Positions 34,912-42,472 of a DNA stretch of 64,000 nucleotides are shown here, one piece after another. The notes beneath the pieces were generated by a model. It did no database searches, was not told the DNA's origin, and was given only the letters and a program-made list of their open reading frames with translations. This DNA is from Syntrophopropionicum propionicicum_A (lineage in GTDB: Bacteria; Bacillota; Desulfotomaculia; Desulfotomaculales; Pelotomaculaceae). The DNA lies in contig NZ_JBMGJC010000011.1 of the NCBI RefSeq assembly GCF_048984525.1, positions 62,001-126,000 on the forward strand, written 5' to 3'. The translations under genes and the position numbers were made by a program. Within the stretch, counting starts at the first letter, position 1, and the number at the start of each line of letters is the position of its first letter.

Positions 34912-37432
34912 GCGCAGGCAATGGGTATGTTGGCGTTTGATTCCCGACAAGGCCGGCAGCAAGGATAAAAAGGTACCCTTCAATCCAAACACGGGTAAGC
35001 CAGCCTCCTCCAATAAGGCTGAAACCTGGACGGACTATGCGACCGCCGTTGATGCGGTAAAGCGCTATGGCTTTACCGGACTGGGCTTTATGTTCAGCAA
35101 AAAGGATGGTGTAGTCGGCGTTGACATTGATGACTGCTATGACCAGGCAAGCGGCAGCTTCAACGAAACGGCTGCGGCTATTATCTCCAGGCAGCCTACC
35201 TACGCGGAATTTTCTCCCTCCGGGAAAGGGGTGCATCTGTTTTTCAAGGGCAGCTTGCCGGAAGGCGGCAATAAGAACACCACGACGGGTGTGGAAATGT
35301 ATGACAGTGTTCGCTATTTTACCATGACCGGCAAGAAGCTGGACGGTGCGCTTGATACGATCTCGGAAGATAGCGGTACGCTCAGGTGGATACACGAAAC
35401 CTTCATCCGGACTCCCAAAAAGGCGAAGAAAAAAGGAAAGCCCAATAAAAAAGCGGCATTAGAGCCGCTCTCCGATGAAGAACTACTCGAAAAGGCAAAA
35501 AGCTCCGGCAGCGGCGAGAATTTCACCTTGCTGTGGGAGGGCAGGTGGCAGGACAGTTTTGCAAGCCAGTCTGAAGCGGATTTATCGCTTTGCTGTAAGC
35601 TGGCCTTCTGGTCGGGCAAGGACAGGGAGCAGATGGACAGGCTCTTTCGGCAGTCGGCTTTGTTTCGTGAGAAATGGGATGAAAAGCACCATGCCAGCGG
35701 CGCGACCTACGGCGAGGAAACCCTGAACAAAGCTTTAGAAGCCACAGATACCGTATATAGTTCTGCAGGCGCCCCGGCGATCTTCGAACATGAGGGTAGA
35801 TATTTTCGTACCAAGGGCGATAATATCTATCCGATTACCAACTTCCTTTTTAAGCCGGTGGAGATGATTGTGTCAGAGGAAGAAACACAGCTCACGGCCG
35901 ACCTCATAACCGTGCGCGGTGAAACCCTTCGCCAGACCTTTATGACCACAGATTTCTCTAACCAGCAGAAATTCAAGGGTATTCTCAACCGCCGCACCAT
36001 TGCACTCAGCTATCTCGGCTCGGAGGGCGATCTTGAATTACTCAAAGGCTATATCTCCGAACTGGAGTGGCAGGTGAAAACCGGTGTCAAGGCGCTCGGG
36101 ATCTATGAGCACGGTGGCAGGTTGGTTTTTGTATCTTCGAAAGGGGCCATTGAAGCTGGCGGGACTTTGGTTGAGGATATCGTCCAGCTTGAGAAGTACC
36201 GCAGCATCAGCAGTACAATTTTGTCCTGCGGCTCGCTCAAAAAGGAGCAGCTTCAAAAGCTCGGAGAGTGGCTTATGACATACAACGAGCCTGCAAAAGC
36301 AGTATCAATTCTCGCCTGGACAGCGGGATGTTTTATTAAGACGCATTTACGCAAAGAGGGCATCAAGTTTCCGCATTTGTTTCTCATCGGTGAGGCGGGA
36401 AGCGGAAAGTCCAATACATTAGAGCGGGTCATCCTCCCTATATTTTCGAGAACCAAGGTAACGGCTGCTGCGCAGGTGACAGCTTTTACCCTGATGAAGG
36501 AATCGGCATCTTCGAACATTATACCCCAGCCGATGGACGAGTTTAAACCATCTAAAATAGACAAGACGAAGCTGAATGCCCTGTATAACCATTTCCGTGA
36601 TACCTATGACGGGCATGAAGGTATTCGGGGACGAGCAGACCAAACGGCAGTGACCTATGAACTTTTAGCGCCGCTCATTGTGGCAGGGGAGGAATCGGCG
36701 GATGAAGCGGCAGTACGCGAGCGAAGTATTGAACTTCTGTTTTCCAAAAAAGATCTGAAACCGGTAGATTGTCGTAAGGCTTTCAATCTACTGTGCGCCA
36801 ATGAGGATCTGCTTGGCTGCTTTGGACGGAGTCTTTTGGACACAGTTCTGCAAACACAGCCCGCTGAAGTTCATAAGTGGTATGAGGAAGGATACGCTGG
36901 CTTTGCCAAAGAACTGCCGTCTAGGATCGTCAACAATCTAGCCTGCTGTTACGCAGGACTTTGTCTGGTTGAAAAACTGTGCATCTCTCTCGGGCTGACA
37001 TGGGCAGAGGTATTCCCGTATAACCGTGATCCCTGCAAAAATTACCTCGAGTTTGCTGCACAGGAGTACCTGCTTGACGGGGGTACAAACAACAAGAGCA
37101 TTGTCGAGCTGACATTTGAAATTATGTCCCGGATGGGACTTGATCCTAAAAGCGAGTACAACATCAGTGCCGATGGAAAGGTCCTAAGCCTATGGATGAA
37201 CCATGTTTACGACCGTTATACCAAATACCGAAAGGATTATGCGATATGCGGTGAGGTTCTATCCTACGCACAGTTTAAAAAGCAGCTTATGCATTCCGAC
37301 TTCTTTCTGGAAAGCAATGTCCCAAAGAGATTCGGCAGCGATATTCACAAAGCCTGGACGATAGATTACGCGATTCTAAAGGCGCGGTGCGATGTTTCCG
37401 GTTTTGAGATCACAGAAATAGACCCTCTATAA
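34886..37432 (+). CDS. Phage primase-polymerase / D5-like helicase fusion
   Basis: 848 residues. N-terminus resembles the NrS-1-type archaeo-eukaryotic primase-polymerase (RRQWVCWRLIPDKAGSKDKK; catalytic VGVDIDDC near 77-84; FSPSGKGVHLFFKG). C-terminal helicase of the D5/VirE sort with Walker A LIGEAGSGKSNTLE (about 499-512). TTG 34886 is preferred because AGGAGG lies nine bases upstream; ATG 34859 has none. It overlaps the previous gene by 26 bases. Likely primes and unwinds DNA for the phage polymerase. Confidence 0.85.
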   Translation: MGYPKELTERRQWVCWRLIPDKAGSKDKKVPFNPNTGKPASSNKAETWTDYATAVDAVKRYGFTGLGFMFSKKDGVVGVDIDDCYDQASGSFNETAAAIISRQPTYAEFSPSGKGVHLFFKGSLPEGGNKNTTTGVEMYDSVRYFTMTGKKLDGALDTISEDSGTLRWIHETFIRTPKKAKKKGKPNKKAALEPLSDEELLEKAKSSGSGENFTLLWEGRWQDSFASQSEADLSLCCKLAFWSGKDREQMDRLFRQSALFREKWDEKHHASGATYGEETLNKALEATDTVYSSAGAPAIFEHEGRYFRTKGDNIYPITNFLFKPVEMIVSEEETQLTADLITVRGETLRQTFMTTDFSNQQKFKGILNRRTIALSYLGSEGDLELLKGYISELEWQVKTGVKALGIYEHGGRLVFVSSKGAIEAGGTLVEDIVQLEKYRSISSTILSCGSLKKEQLQKLGEWLMTYNEPAKAVSILAWTAGCFIKTHLRKEGIKFPHLFLIGEAGSGKSNTLERVILPIFSRTKVTAAAQVTAFTLMKESASSNIIPQPMDEFKPSKIDKTKLNALYNHFRDTYDGHEGIRGRADQTAVTYELLAPLIVAGEESADEAAVRERSIELLFSKKDLKPVDCRKAFNLLCANEDLLGCFGRSLLDTVLQTQPAEVHKWYEEGYAGFAKELPSRIVNNLACCYAGLCLVEKLCISLGLTWAEVFPYNRDPCKNYLEFAAQEYLLDGGTNNKSIVELTFEIMSRMGLDPKSEYNISADGKVLSLWMNHVYDRYTKYRKDYAICGEVLSYAQFKKQLMHSDFFLESNVPKRFGSDIHKAWTIDYAILKARCDVSGFEITEIDPL

Positions 37433-37450
37433 ATGTAACTTTTTTTATGA

Positions 37451-37592
37451 TGTAACCTCTATAACCTCTATATTAGAGCTACGCGGAAAAAGTATATTTT
37501 TTTCATACGTGTGCGCGCGTGTGTATATGTGTAAAAATATGTGAACCTATAGAAATGGCGGTTTCGAGGTTACATTGCGTGTTTAGGTTACA
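37451..37592. repeat. Iteron-like TAGGTTACA/TGTAACCTC cluster
   Basis: The 177-base gap after the primase contains TGTAACCTC (37451-37459), TAACCTCT (37462-37469), and the opposite orientation GAGGTTACA (37566-37574) and TAGGTTACA (37584-37592), around an AT-rich stretch with an alternating GTGTGCGCGCGTGTGT (37508-37523). No gene lies here. Position beside the primase-helicase makes it a candidate replication origin. Confidence 0.55.
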
Positions 37593-37609
37593 AAACAAGG
37601 TGGGCCAAT

Positions 37610-37894
37610 ATGGCAGAGAAAGAAATCACAAACGCAATCCTGCATTACCTTAAGACTGTGCCAACCTGCTTTGCCTGGAAAACCCATGGTGGTATTTACG
37701 GCACAGCCGGCATCCCCGACATCATCTGCTGCATTGGCGGCAGGTTCGTCGCCTTTGAGGTGAAGACTCCATCGGGGAAACTGACAAAGCTGCAAGAAAT
37801 AACGATACAAAGAATACGAAAAGCAAAGGGCCAAGCCTACAAAGTTTCAAGCGTCAAGGAGGTTAAAACAATACTTGAACGTTTGGAGGATTAG
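37610..37894 (+). CDS. VRR-NUC domain nuclease
   Basis: 94-residue minimal VRR-NUC protein of the PD-(D/E)xK superfamily, common in phages beside the replication genes. Catalytic residues: E5 region, G-x-PD in AGIPDIICC (P34-D35) and FEVKTPSGKLT (E48, K50). Thought to act on branched DNA. AAGGTGG lies before the ATG. Confidence 0.92.
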   Translation: MAEKEITNAILHYLKTVPTCFAWKTHGGIYGTAGIPDIICCIGGRFVAFEVKTPSGKLTKLQEITIQRIRKAKGQAYKVSSVKEVKTILERLED

Positions 37895-37899
37895 CCTTT

Positions 37900-38136
37900 A
37901 TGAATATAAAATGTTTTGGCGGCAAGGGGAAAAATGGCTGTGAAATCCTGGTCGTCCGTAAATGTCCCGGTGACAGCTGCTCATACTTTAAAACCAAGTA
38001 CCAGCACCAAACTGATATTGGGAAAACGCTCAAGCTGCTGGCGAGCCTGGACAAAGAACACCAGCAGTACATTGCCGATAAATATTACAGAGGCAAGAAG
38101 CCCTGGCTGGAAGGCGGTGCCAGCAATGACCGCTAG
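37900..38136 (+). CDS. Small cysteine-containing phage protein
   Basis: 78 residues, with cysteines at CFGGKGKNGC and KCPGDSCSYF that could bind zinc; lysine-rich. Starts five bases after the VRR-NUC stop and overlaps the next gene. Function unknown; typical of the small genes between replication and packaging modules. Confidence 0.65.
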   Translation: MNIKCFGGKGKNGCEILVVRKCPGDSCSYFKTKYQHQTDIGKTLKLLASLDKEHQQYIADKYYRGKKPWLEGGASNDR

Positions 38137-38542
38137 AGAGTATCTGAGCCAGGCTTACCGCATAGACCAGCGCATCAACAGCAAGCTGGAGCAGATCGCC
38201 TCGCTGCGAGCTCTGGCGGCCAAGGTCACGTCAACGCTGTCCGATATGCCCTGCAACCCCAAGAGCCAAACCTTATCAATGGAGAATATAATTTGCAAGA
38301 TGGTTGATCTGGAGAATGAAATCAATAATGATATCGATAACCTGTTGGATTTGAAAAACAATATTGTGACGGCCATCAAGCGGATAGAAAACCCGAAGTC
38401 CCGGATGCTTCTAGAACTTCGATACCTATGCTTTAAAAGTTGGGAGCAAATCGCGGTTGATATGGGTTACAATTCTAAGTACATTTTTAGGCTTCATGAC
38501 AAAGCTCTAGAAAAAGTTTTGATTACGAAAAGTGGTGAATAA
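38126..38542 (+). CDS. DUF1492/RinA-like late transcription regulator
   Basis: 138 residues from ATG 38126, overlapping the previous stop by 11 bases. An N-terminal coiled region (AYRIDQRINSKLEQIASLRA) and a C-terminal sigma-region-4-like HTH (LLELRYLCFKSWEQIAVDMG, YIFRLHDKALEKVL) match proteins that activate late genes in Firmicute phages. It sits directly before the packaging module, as expected for that role. Confidence 0.8.
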   Translation: MTAREYLSQAYRIDQRINSKLEQIASLRALAAKVTSTLSDMPCNPKSQTLSMENIICKMVDLENEINNDIDNLLDLKNNIVTAIKRIENPKSRMLLELRYLCFKSWEQIAVDMGYNSKYIFRLHDKALEKVLITKSGE

Positions 38543-38593
38543 AAGAGGTTGAATGTGACTATTATCTTCTGTTAATATTATAATGACAGGTAA

Positions 38594-38631
38594 AGAAAGC
38601 CCCGAGGCGACAGCGCTTTTGGGGCTTTTTC
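38594..38631 (+). terminator. Terminator hairpin before the late genes
   Basis: AAAGCCCC (38596-38603) pairs with GGGGCTTT (38621-38628), followed by TTTT. A TATAAT (38579-38584) lies just before it. It either ends the early transcript or is a target of antitermination by the upstream regulator. Confidence 0.75.
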
Positions 38632-38654
38632 TATGTGCAAAAACAGGTGATCCA

Positions 38655-38777
38655 ATGAATAAATGCAGGGGCTGCATCTGGGCAAGATGGCTTAACAAAA
38701 GGAAAGTGGTCTGCCTCTTTCCTAAGTGTGTAAAAAGAGGGCCTACCAGCAAAGCGCTTTTCTCTGGGATGGCATGA
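38655..38777 (+). CDS. Short cysteine-rich protein
   Basis: 40 residues beginning MNKCRGCIWARWLNKRKVVC, with a third and fourth cysteine pair giving a possible zinc knuckle (CRGC, C-x4-C). AGGTG lies upstream and its TGA overlaps the ATG of the HNH gene (ATGA at 38774-38777). Small proteins of this kind often precede phage HNH genes. An upstream in-frame start (38583) would run through the terminator and is unlikely. Confidence 0.55.
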   Translation: MNKCRGCIWARWLNKRKVVCLFPKCVKRGPTSKALFSGMA

Positions 38778-39082
38778 AACAATTTGCAAAGAAGTTCTAC
38801 AAATCAAGAGCCTGGCAGGATTGTCGGGTTGCTTTCTTTAGAAGCATGTATGGATTGTGCGAACAATGCGGAGCCGGCGGGGTGATTGTCCACCACAAAA
38901 CCGCTCTGACACCGCAGAACATAAACGATCCAACTGTGACGCTGAACTGGGACAACCTTGAGCTGCTCTGCCAATGCTGCCACAACAGGGCTCACGGGTC
39001 GAGTAGTACAAGTGACGACACCAGGTTTGACGAAGGTGGCAATCTGATTCCAAAGACCTCCCCCCCGGTCAATAAATACTAA
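38774..39082 (+). CDS. Phage HNH endonuclease (packaging-associated)
   Basis: 102 residues with CEQCGAGG, catalytic VHHKTALTP and CQCCHNRAHG, a compact HNH domain. In HK97-like phages such a nuclease next to the terminase genes stimulates DNA packaging cleavage; here it lies three kilobases before them, with methylase and small genes between. ATG 38774 is set by the ATGA overlap. Confidence 0.88.
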   Translation: MKQFAKKFYKSRAWQDCRVAFFRSMYGLCEQCGAGGVIVHHKTALTPQNINDPTVTLNWDNLELLCQCCHNRAHGSSSTSDDTRFDEGGNLIPKTSPPVNKY

Positions 39083-39090
39083 AAAACGCC

Positions 39091-39133
39091 TGGGGACCGG
39101 GAAGGGGAGCATCGAAAACCCCGGCAGTCCCCA
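39091..39133 (+). promoter_or_regulatory. Strong hairpin in the HNH-methylase gap
   Basis: TGGGGAC (39091-39097) pairs with GTCCCCA (39127-39133) and an inner CGGG with CCCG. No T-run follows, so it is not an ordinary terminator; a processing site or RNA stability element is possible. Confidence 0.5.
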
Positions 39134-39155
39134 ATCAAGCCATGAGGAGAAATAT

Positions 39156-40391
39156 ATGGATATCCAAAAAATCAAAGCTGATAAATTAAAACCGGCGTCA
39201 TACAATCCCCGTAAGAAATTGAAGCCAGCTGACCCTGAATATCAAAAGATAGAACGCTCCATCAAAGAGTTTGGCTACGTTGACCCGATCATCATCAACA
39301 AAGACATGACCATTATCGGCGGCCACCAGCGCTACAACGTGTTGGTCGACCAGGGCTACAGCGAGCTGGATTGCGTAGTCGTTGACCTGCCCAAAGATCG
39401 GGAGAAGGCTCTCAACATCGCGCTCAACAAGATCAGCGGCGAGTGGGACGAGGCTGCGCTGGCCCAGCTGCTAGGAGAACTTGGTGACCTTACTGAGCTG
39501 ACCGGCTTTGACGCCAAAGAGATAGACGAGCTATTCGCCAAGTTCATCGATAAAGGCAAAGTGCAAGAAGACGACTTTGACGCCGACGCCGAGGTTGCTA
39601 AAATTACAAACCCGATCGCCAGGCGGGGGGATGTCTGGCAGCTCGGTAGGCACCGATTAGTATGCGGGGACAGTACGCTGGCAGGCGATTTTGAAGCGCT
39701 GATGGACGGAAGGCAGGCTGACCTGGTTCTGACCGATCCACCCTATAATGTAGATTATGAGGGCGGCACCAAAGACAAGCTGAAGATTAAAAACGATAAG
39801 CTGCAGGACGAAAAGTTCCTGCAGTTTCTTACAGACGCCTTTGTGCACATGAACACTTATTCCAAAAAGGGCGCTCCCATTTATGTGTTTCATGCAGACA
39901 GCGAAGGCTACAACTTCAGAACCGCTTTCAAGCAGGCAGGATACATCCTGCGCCAGTGCCTGGTATGGGTAAAAAACTCCCTGGTACTCGGCCGGCAGGA
40001 TTATCAGTGGCAGCATGAGCCGATCCTCTACGGCTGGAAGGACGGGGCAAGCCACGCCTGGTATGGCGACCGCAAGCAGACGACGCTGATCAGGTTCGAC
40101 AAGCCGCACCGTAACGCTGATCATCCAACGATGAAACCGATAGGCTTGTGCGGGTATTTTATCTCCAACTCCAGCAAGGAAGGAGATATTGTCCTTGACC
40201 CGTTTGGCGGCAGCGGCAGCACATTGATTGCCTGCGAACAGACTGGTCGCAGCTGTTATACCATAGAGCTCGATGAAAAATATACGGACATCATTGTGAA
40301 AAGGTATATCCAGCAGGCCGGCTCAGATAGCAGTGTGTTCCTGGAAAGGGACGGGCAGAAAATACCTTTTAAAGATATCCCCAAACTATAA
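39156..40391 (+). CDS. ParB-like domain fused to phage DNA methyltransferase
   Basis: 411 residues. N-terminal ParB/sulfiredoxin-like domain (about 1-100; NPRKKLK, IGGHQRYNVLVDQGY). C-terminal amino-methyltransferase of the order DPPY first (LVLTDPPYNVDYEGG, about 190-204) then the AdoMet-binding LDPFGGSGSTLIACEQTGR (about 346-364). Methylates adenine-N6 or cytosine-N4, not decided from sequence. It has no cognate nuclease nearby, as typical for phage anti-restriction or packaging-linked methylases. GAGGAG precedes the ATG. Confidence 0.9.
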   Translation: MDIQKIKADKLKPASYNPRKKLKPADPEYQKIERSIKEFGYVDPIIINKDMTIIGGHQRYNVLVDQGYSELDCVVVDLPKDREKALNIALNKISGEWDEAALAQLLGELGDLTELTGFDAKEIDELFAKFIDKGKVQEDDFDADAEVAKITNPIARRGDVWQLGRHRLVCGDSTLAGDFEALMDGRQADLVLTDPPYNVDYEGGTKDKLKIKNDKLQDEKFLQFLTDAFVHMNTYSKKGAPIYVFHADSEGYNFRTAFKQAGYILRQCLVWVKNSLVLGRQDYQWQHEPILYGWKDGASHAWYGDRKQTTLIRFDKPHRNADHPTMKPIGLCGYFISNSSKEGDIVLDPFGGSGSTLIACEQTGRSCYTIELDEKYTDIIVKRYIQQAGSDSSVFLERDGQKIPFKDIPKL

Positions 40392-40456
40392 ATAAAACCT
40401 TGCTATTTCCTGTGTTTGGAGCGATATATAGACTACCAAAAAACACAGGAGGTATT
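40391..40456 (+). promoter_or_regulatory. Leader copy 1: hairpin covering the ribosome site
   Basis: 66-base element nearly identical to 41321-41386. CCTGTGTTT (40409-40417) pairs perfectly with AAACACAGG (40441-40449), whose last three bases belong to the AGGAGG ribosome site (40447-40452). Between them lies the invariant GATATATAGACTACCA. Folding would hide the ribosome site of the gene at 40461. Confidence 0.75.
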
Positions 40457-40460
40457 GCAC

Positions 40461-41066
40461 ATGGACAAAAACGAAAAAACCAAACCGGACGGATTAGACG
40501 ATCTCTTAGTTGACAGCCTTGAGGTCCAGTTTCCCATTGAAGGGCACAGTGGGGCTACCCTGCGAAACCTGGTCAACATGCTCGCCAGCAAGCAGAAATT
40601 GATTGCTAAAGCTTTTAACATCAACGGGGTGCTGCTGGATGAGAATTTTGCGCAGGCTTTAAACGAGAAGGTGATTTGCACCACAGAGGATTTTACAAAA
40701 GCCATCCTCGATTTAGGACCTGACAGATCTCCGGGACTTTCCTTCGACTTTGAAAACGGGACCTTTACCTTTAAGCTGGCCGGCGGCAGCTTTAACAGTG
40801 ATAAGGTAACAGCCTTCAGGGACCTGGCCGCGCTCATGGATAATAACGCTAAAATACTTAAACATGTATCCTTCAAACCGGCCCAGGAGGACAATCCCAA
40901 ATTCGCCTTCAGGACTTGGCTTACCCGGCTCGGGATGAACGGCGGCGAGTACAAAGCCTCAAGAAAGGCAATGCTCGCCTCGCTGGAGGGCAGCAGCGCT
41001 TTCAGAAAGCCGCAAGAGACGAATAAAAAGACTTTGGGCAGCATGGAATTAGTTGAAGTCGAATAA
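40461..41066 (+). CDS. Phage protein of unknown function
   Basis: 201 residues from ATG 40461, directly after the hairpin leader. Regions: TLRNLVNMLASKQKLIAKAF (helical), CTTEDFTKAILDLG, a strand-rich middle (GLSFDFENGTFTFKLAGG) and a basic C-terminal helix (TRLGMNGGEYKASRKAML). Conserved in layout with genes found between methylase and terminase of Firmicute prophages, but I cannot name it. Confidence 0.65.
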   Translation: MDKNEKTKPDGLDDLLVDSLEVQFPIEGHSGATLRNLVNMLASKQKLIAKAFNINGVLLDENFAQALNEKVICTTEDFTKAILDLGPDRSPGLSFDFENGTFTFKLAGGSFNSDKVTAFRDLAALMDNNAKILKHVSFKPAQEDNPKFAFRTWLTRLGMNGGEYKASRKAMLASLEGSSAFRKPQETNKKTLGSMELVEVE

Positions 41067-41084
41067 ATACAAGGAGCCTTGGCG

Positions 41085-41291
41085 ATGGATAAATTTTTTT
41101 CACAGAAATTTTGCGACAGATGTGGTGGCAGTCTGGAACAGGGCAGAATCATGTCAATGCTGAATACTGATTGCATATGCCTGGCCTGCAAGGAAAAAGA
41201 AAAAACCCGTAGCGATTACGAAGAGGCGGCAAAAGCTGAACTGGAAGAGATCAAAAAGGGCAACTACAATTACAAAGGCATCAAAGGCTGA
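41085..41291 (+). CDS. Small zinc-ribbon protein
   Basis: 68 residues beginning MDKFFSQKFCDRCGGSLEQG with a second pair CICLAC, a typical two-CxxC zinc ribbon, then a charged helix. ATG 41085 is eight bases after AAGGAG; TTG 41079 is too close to it. Follows the previous gene by 18 bases. Function unknown. Confidence 0.7.
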   Translation: MDKFFSQKFCDRCGGSLEQGRIMSMLNTDCICLACKEKEKTRSDYEEAAKAELEEIKKGNYNYKGIKG

Positions 41292-41320
41292 AACGCCCTA
41301 TTTAAATATCCCAAAACCCC

Positions 41321-41386
41321 AATAAAAACCTTGCTATTACCTGTGTTTAGAGTGATATATAGACTACCAATAACACAGGAGGCTAT
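41321..41386 (+). promoter_or_regulatory. Leader copy 2: hairpin covering the ribosome site
   Basis: Second copy of the 40391 element, about nine in ten bases identical. CCTGTGTT (41340-41347) pairs with AACACAGG (41372-41379), overlapping the AGGAGG ribosome site (41377-41382). Precedes the gene at 41392 at the same distance. Confidence 0.75.
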
Positions 41387-41391
41387 TTGTA

Positions 41392-41588
41392 ATGACCATT
41401 AAAAAAGGGACCGGTTTAAAACCAACTACTCAAACGAAACCTTTGAAGTCGCAGGAAAATGGCTCGGAGATTATGTGTTTGCACCAGTTGGTACCGACCT
41501 GCAAGAATGCCTGATCTATTCAGCCGGCGATGTTGAGGAACTCTTAGAGACAGGAAAATTTATCAGGGAAAAGAAGCGCACGAAATGA
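41392..41588 (+). CDS. Small phage protein with an apparent frame break in six A
   Basis: ATG 41392 follows AGGAGG, but its frame ends in an unlikely 40-residue product. The frame one base back, open from 41403, gives a plausible protein (TNYSNETFEVAGKWLGDYVF... LEELLETGKFIREKKRTK-like) and its TGA overlaps the next ATG (ATGA at 41585-41588). Adding one A to the six-A run at 41401-41406 joins the two into a 65-residue protein starting MTIKKRDRFKTN. Sequencing error, mutation or transcript slippage are the alternatives. Function unknown. Confidence 0.5.
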
Positions 41589-41896
41589 AAGCAATCTTCG
41601 GCAGAAAAATGGCCAGCCTTGAAGAACTTAAAGAGGCGACCGCCAAAGCAAAAAATGACGGTCATACCGGAAAGCCCTATGAAGTTATTAAAGAAATTGT
41701 ACTGAGCGATGCGGACTTCAACAAATTTGCCAACTGCCTTCTCGAAGATCAGCCCTGGATTGAAAAGGCAGACGGAGGGCACAACCAGAACGGTGAGGTT
41801 AAGTGCATCAGGGTAATCAACCTCAAAACTGGAGAGCGGGTGCTGGTCAACAGTGAAGGCTACGACTACCCGAGATACACCGCTTTAGAAGAATAG
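41585..41896 (+). CDS. Phage hypothetical protein
   Basis: 103 residues, translationally coupled (ATGA) to the preceding frame. Contains KPYEVIKEIVLSDADFNKFA and RVINLKTGERVLVNSEGYDYPRYTA, a small alpha/beta protein seen in the pre-terminase region of Firmicute prophages. Not recognised further. Confidence 0.65.
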   Translation: MKAIFGRKMASLEELKEATAKAKNDGHTGKPYEVIKEIVLSDADFNKFANCLLEDQPWIEKADGGHNQNGEVKCIRVINLKTGERVLVNSEGYDYPRYTALEE

Positions 41897-41974
41897 AAGA
41901 AGCCTGCATAAAAAACCACAAGCTGCCGGAAAATCCCGGTGGCTTTTTAATTGCCAATATCGAGGTGAAACCAA

Positions 41975-42472
41975 GTGGCCAAGCAAGTAATCCCGGTTGA
42001 ATTCAATAAAAAGCGGTTTACCATAGCCGAAAGAGAAAAACGGCTAGATGCCGAGCAGGCTTTGCAGGCCCGGTCCGATAAAATCCGCTGCCCTTCCTGG
42101 CTGGACGACGAGGCCAAAAAAGAATGGCGGCGCCTGGTGCGCGAGCTGAAAGAAATCGGCCTGCTCACCAACTTAGACCAGTCCTCCCTGGCAATATGCT
42201 GCGACTGCTATTCCAAATACATGGCCGCCACAAACAAGATTAACGACACCACGCTGGTGGGCGTGCATACCAATAAACACGGTGCCAAAAACCTGGTCGT
42301 CAACCCCTATGTGATGGTAGCCCAGAAGTACGCTGACATGTACAAGAAATACTGCGTCGAGATCGGGCTGACACCGAACGCCAGGATGAGGATGACCACC
42401 GCTGCACAGGCCGAACCGGAAAAGGACGAGCTGATCGACTTTATCAAAAGGCGGCAGCGAAATAGTTCGTGA
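41975..42472 (+). CDS. terS: Terminase small subunit (P27 family)
   Basis: 165 residues; the P27-type small terminase that recognises phage DNA for packaging. Signature CPSWLDDEAKKEWRRLVREL (about 33-52), LTNLDQSSLAICCDCYSKY and NPYVMVAQKYADMYKKYCVEIGLTPNARMR (about 109-138). GTG start behind GAGGTGAAACCAA. Overlaps terL by four bases. Confidence 0.93.
   Translation: MAKQVIPVEFNKKRFTIAEREKRLDAEQALQARSDKIRCPSWLDDEAKKEWRRLVRELKEIGLLTNLDQSSLAICCDCYSKYMAATNKINDTTLVGVHTNKHGAKNLVVNPYVMVAQKYADMYKKYCVEIGLTPNARMRMTTAAQAEPEKDELIDFIKRRQRNSS

Noticed and set aside
38583..38654. Upstream extension of the 40-residue cysteine-rich protein
   Set aside because: It would be read through the terminator hairpin and lacks a ribosome site.
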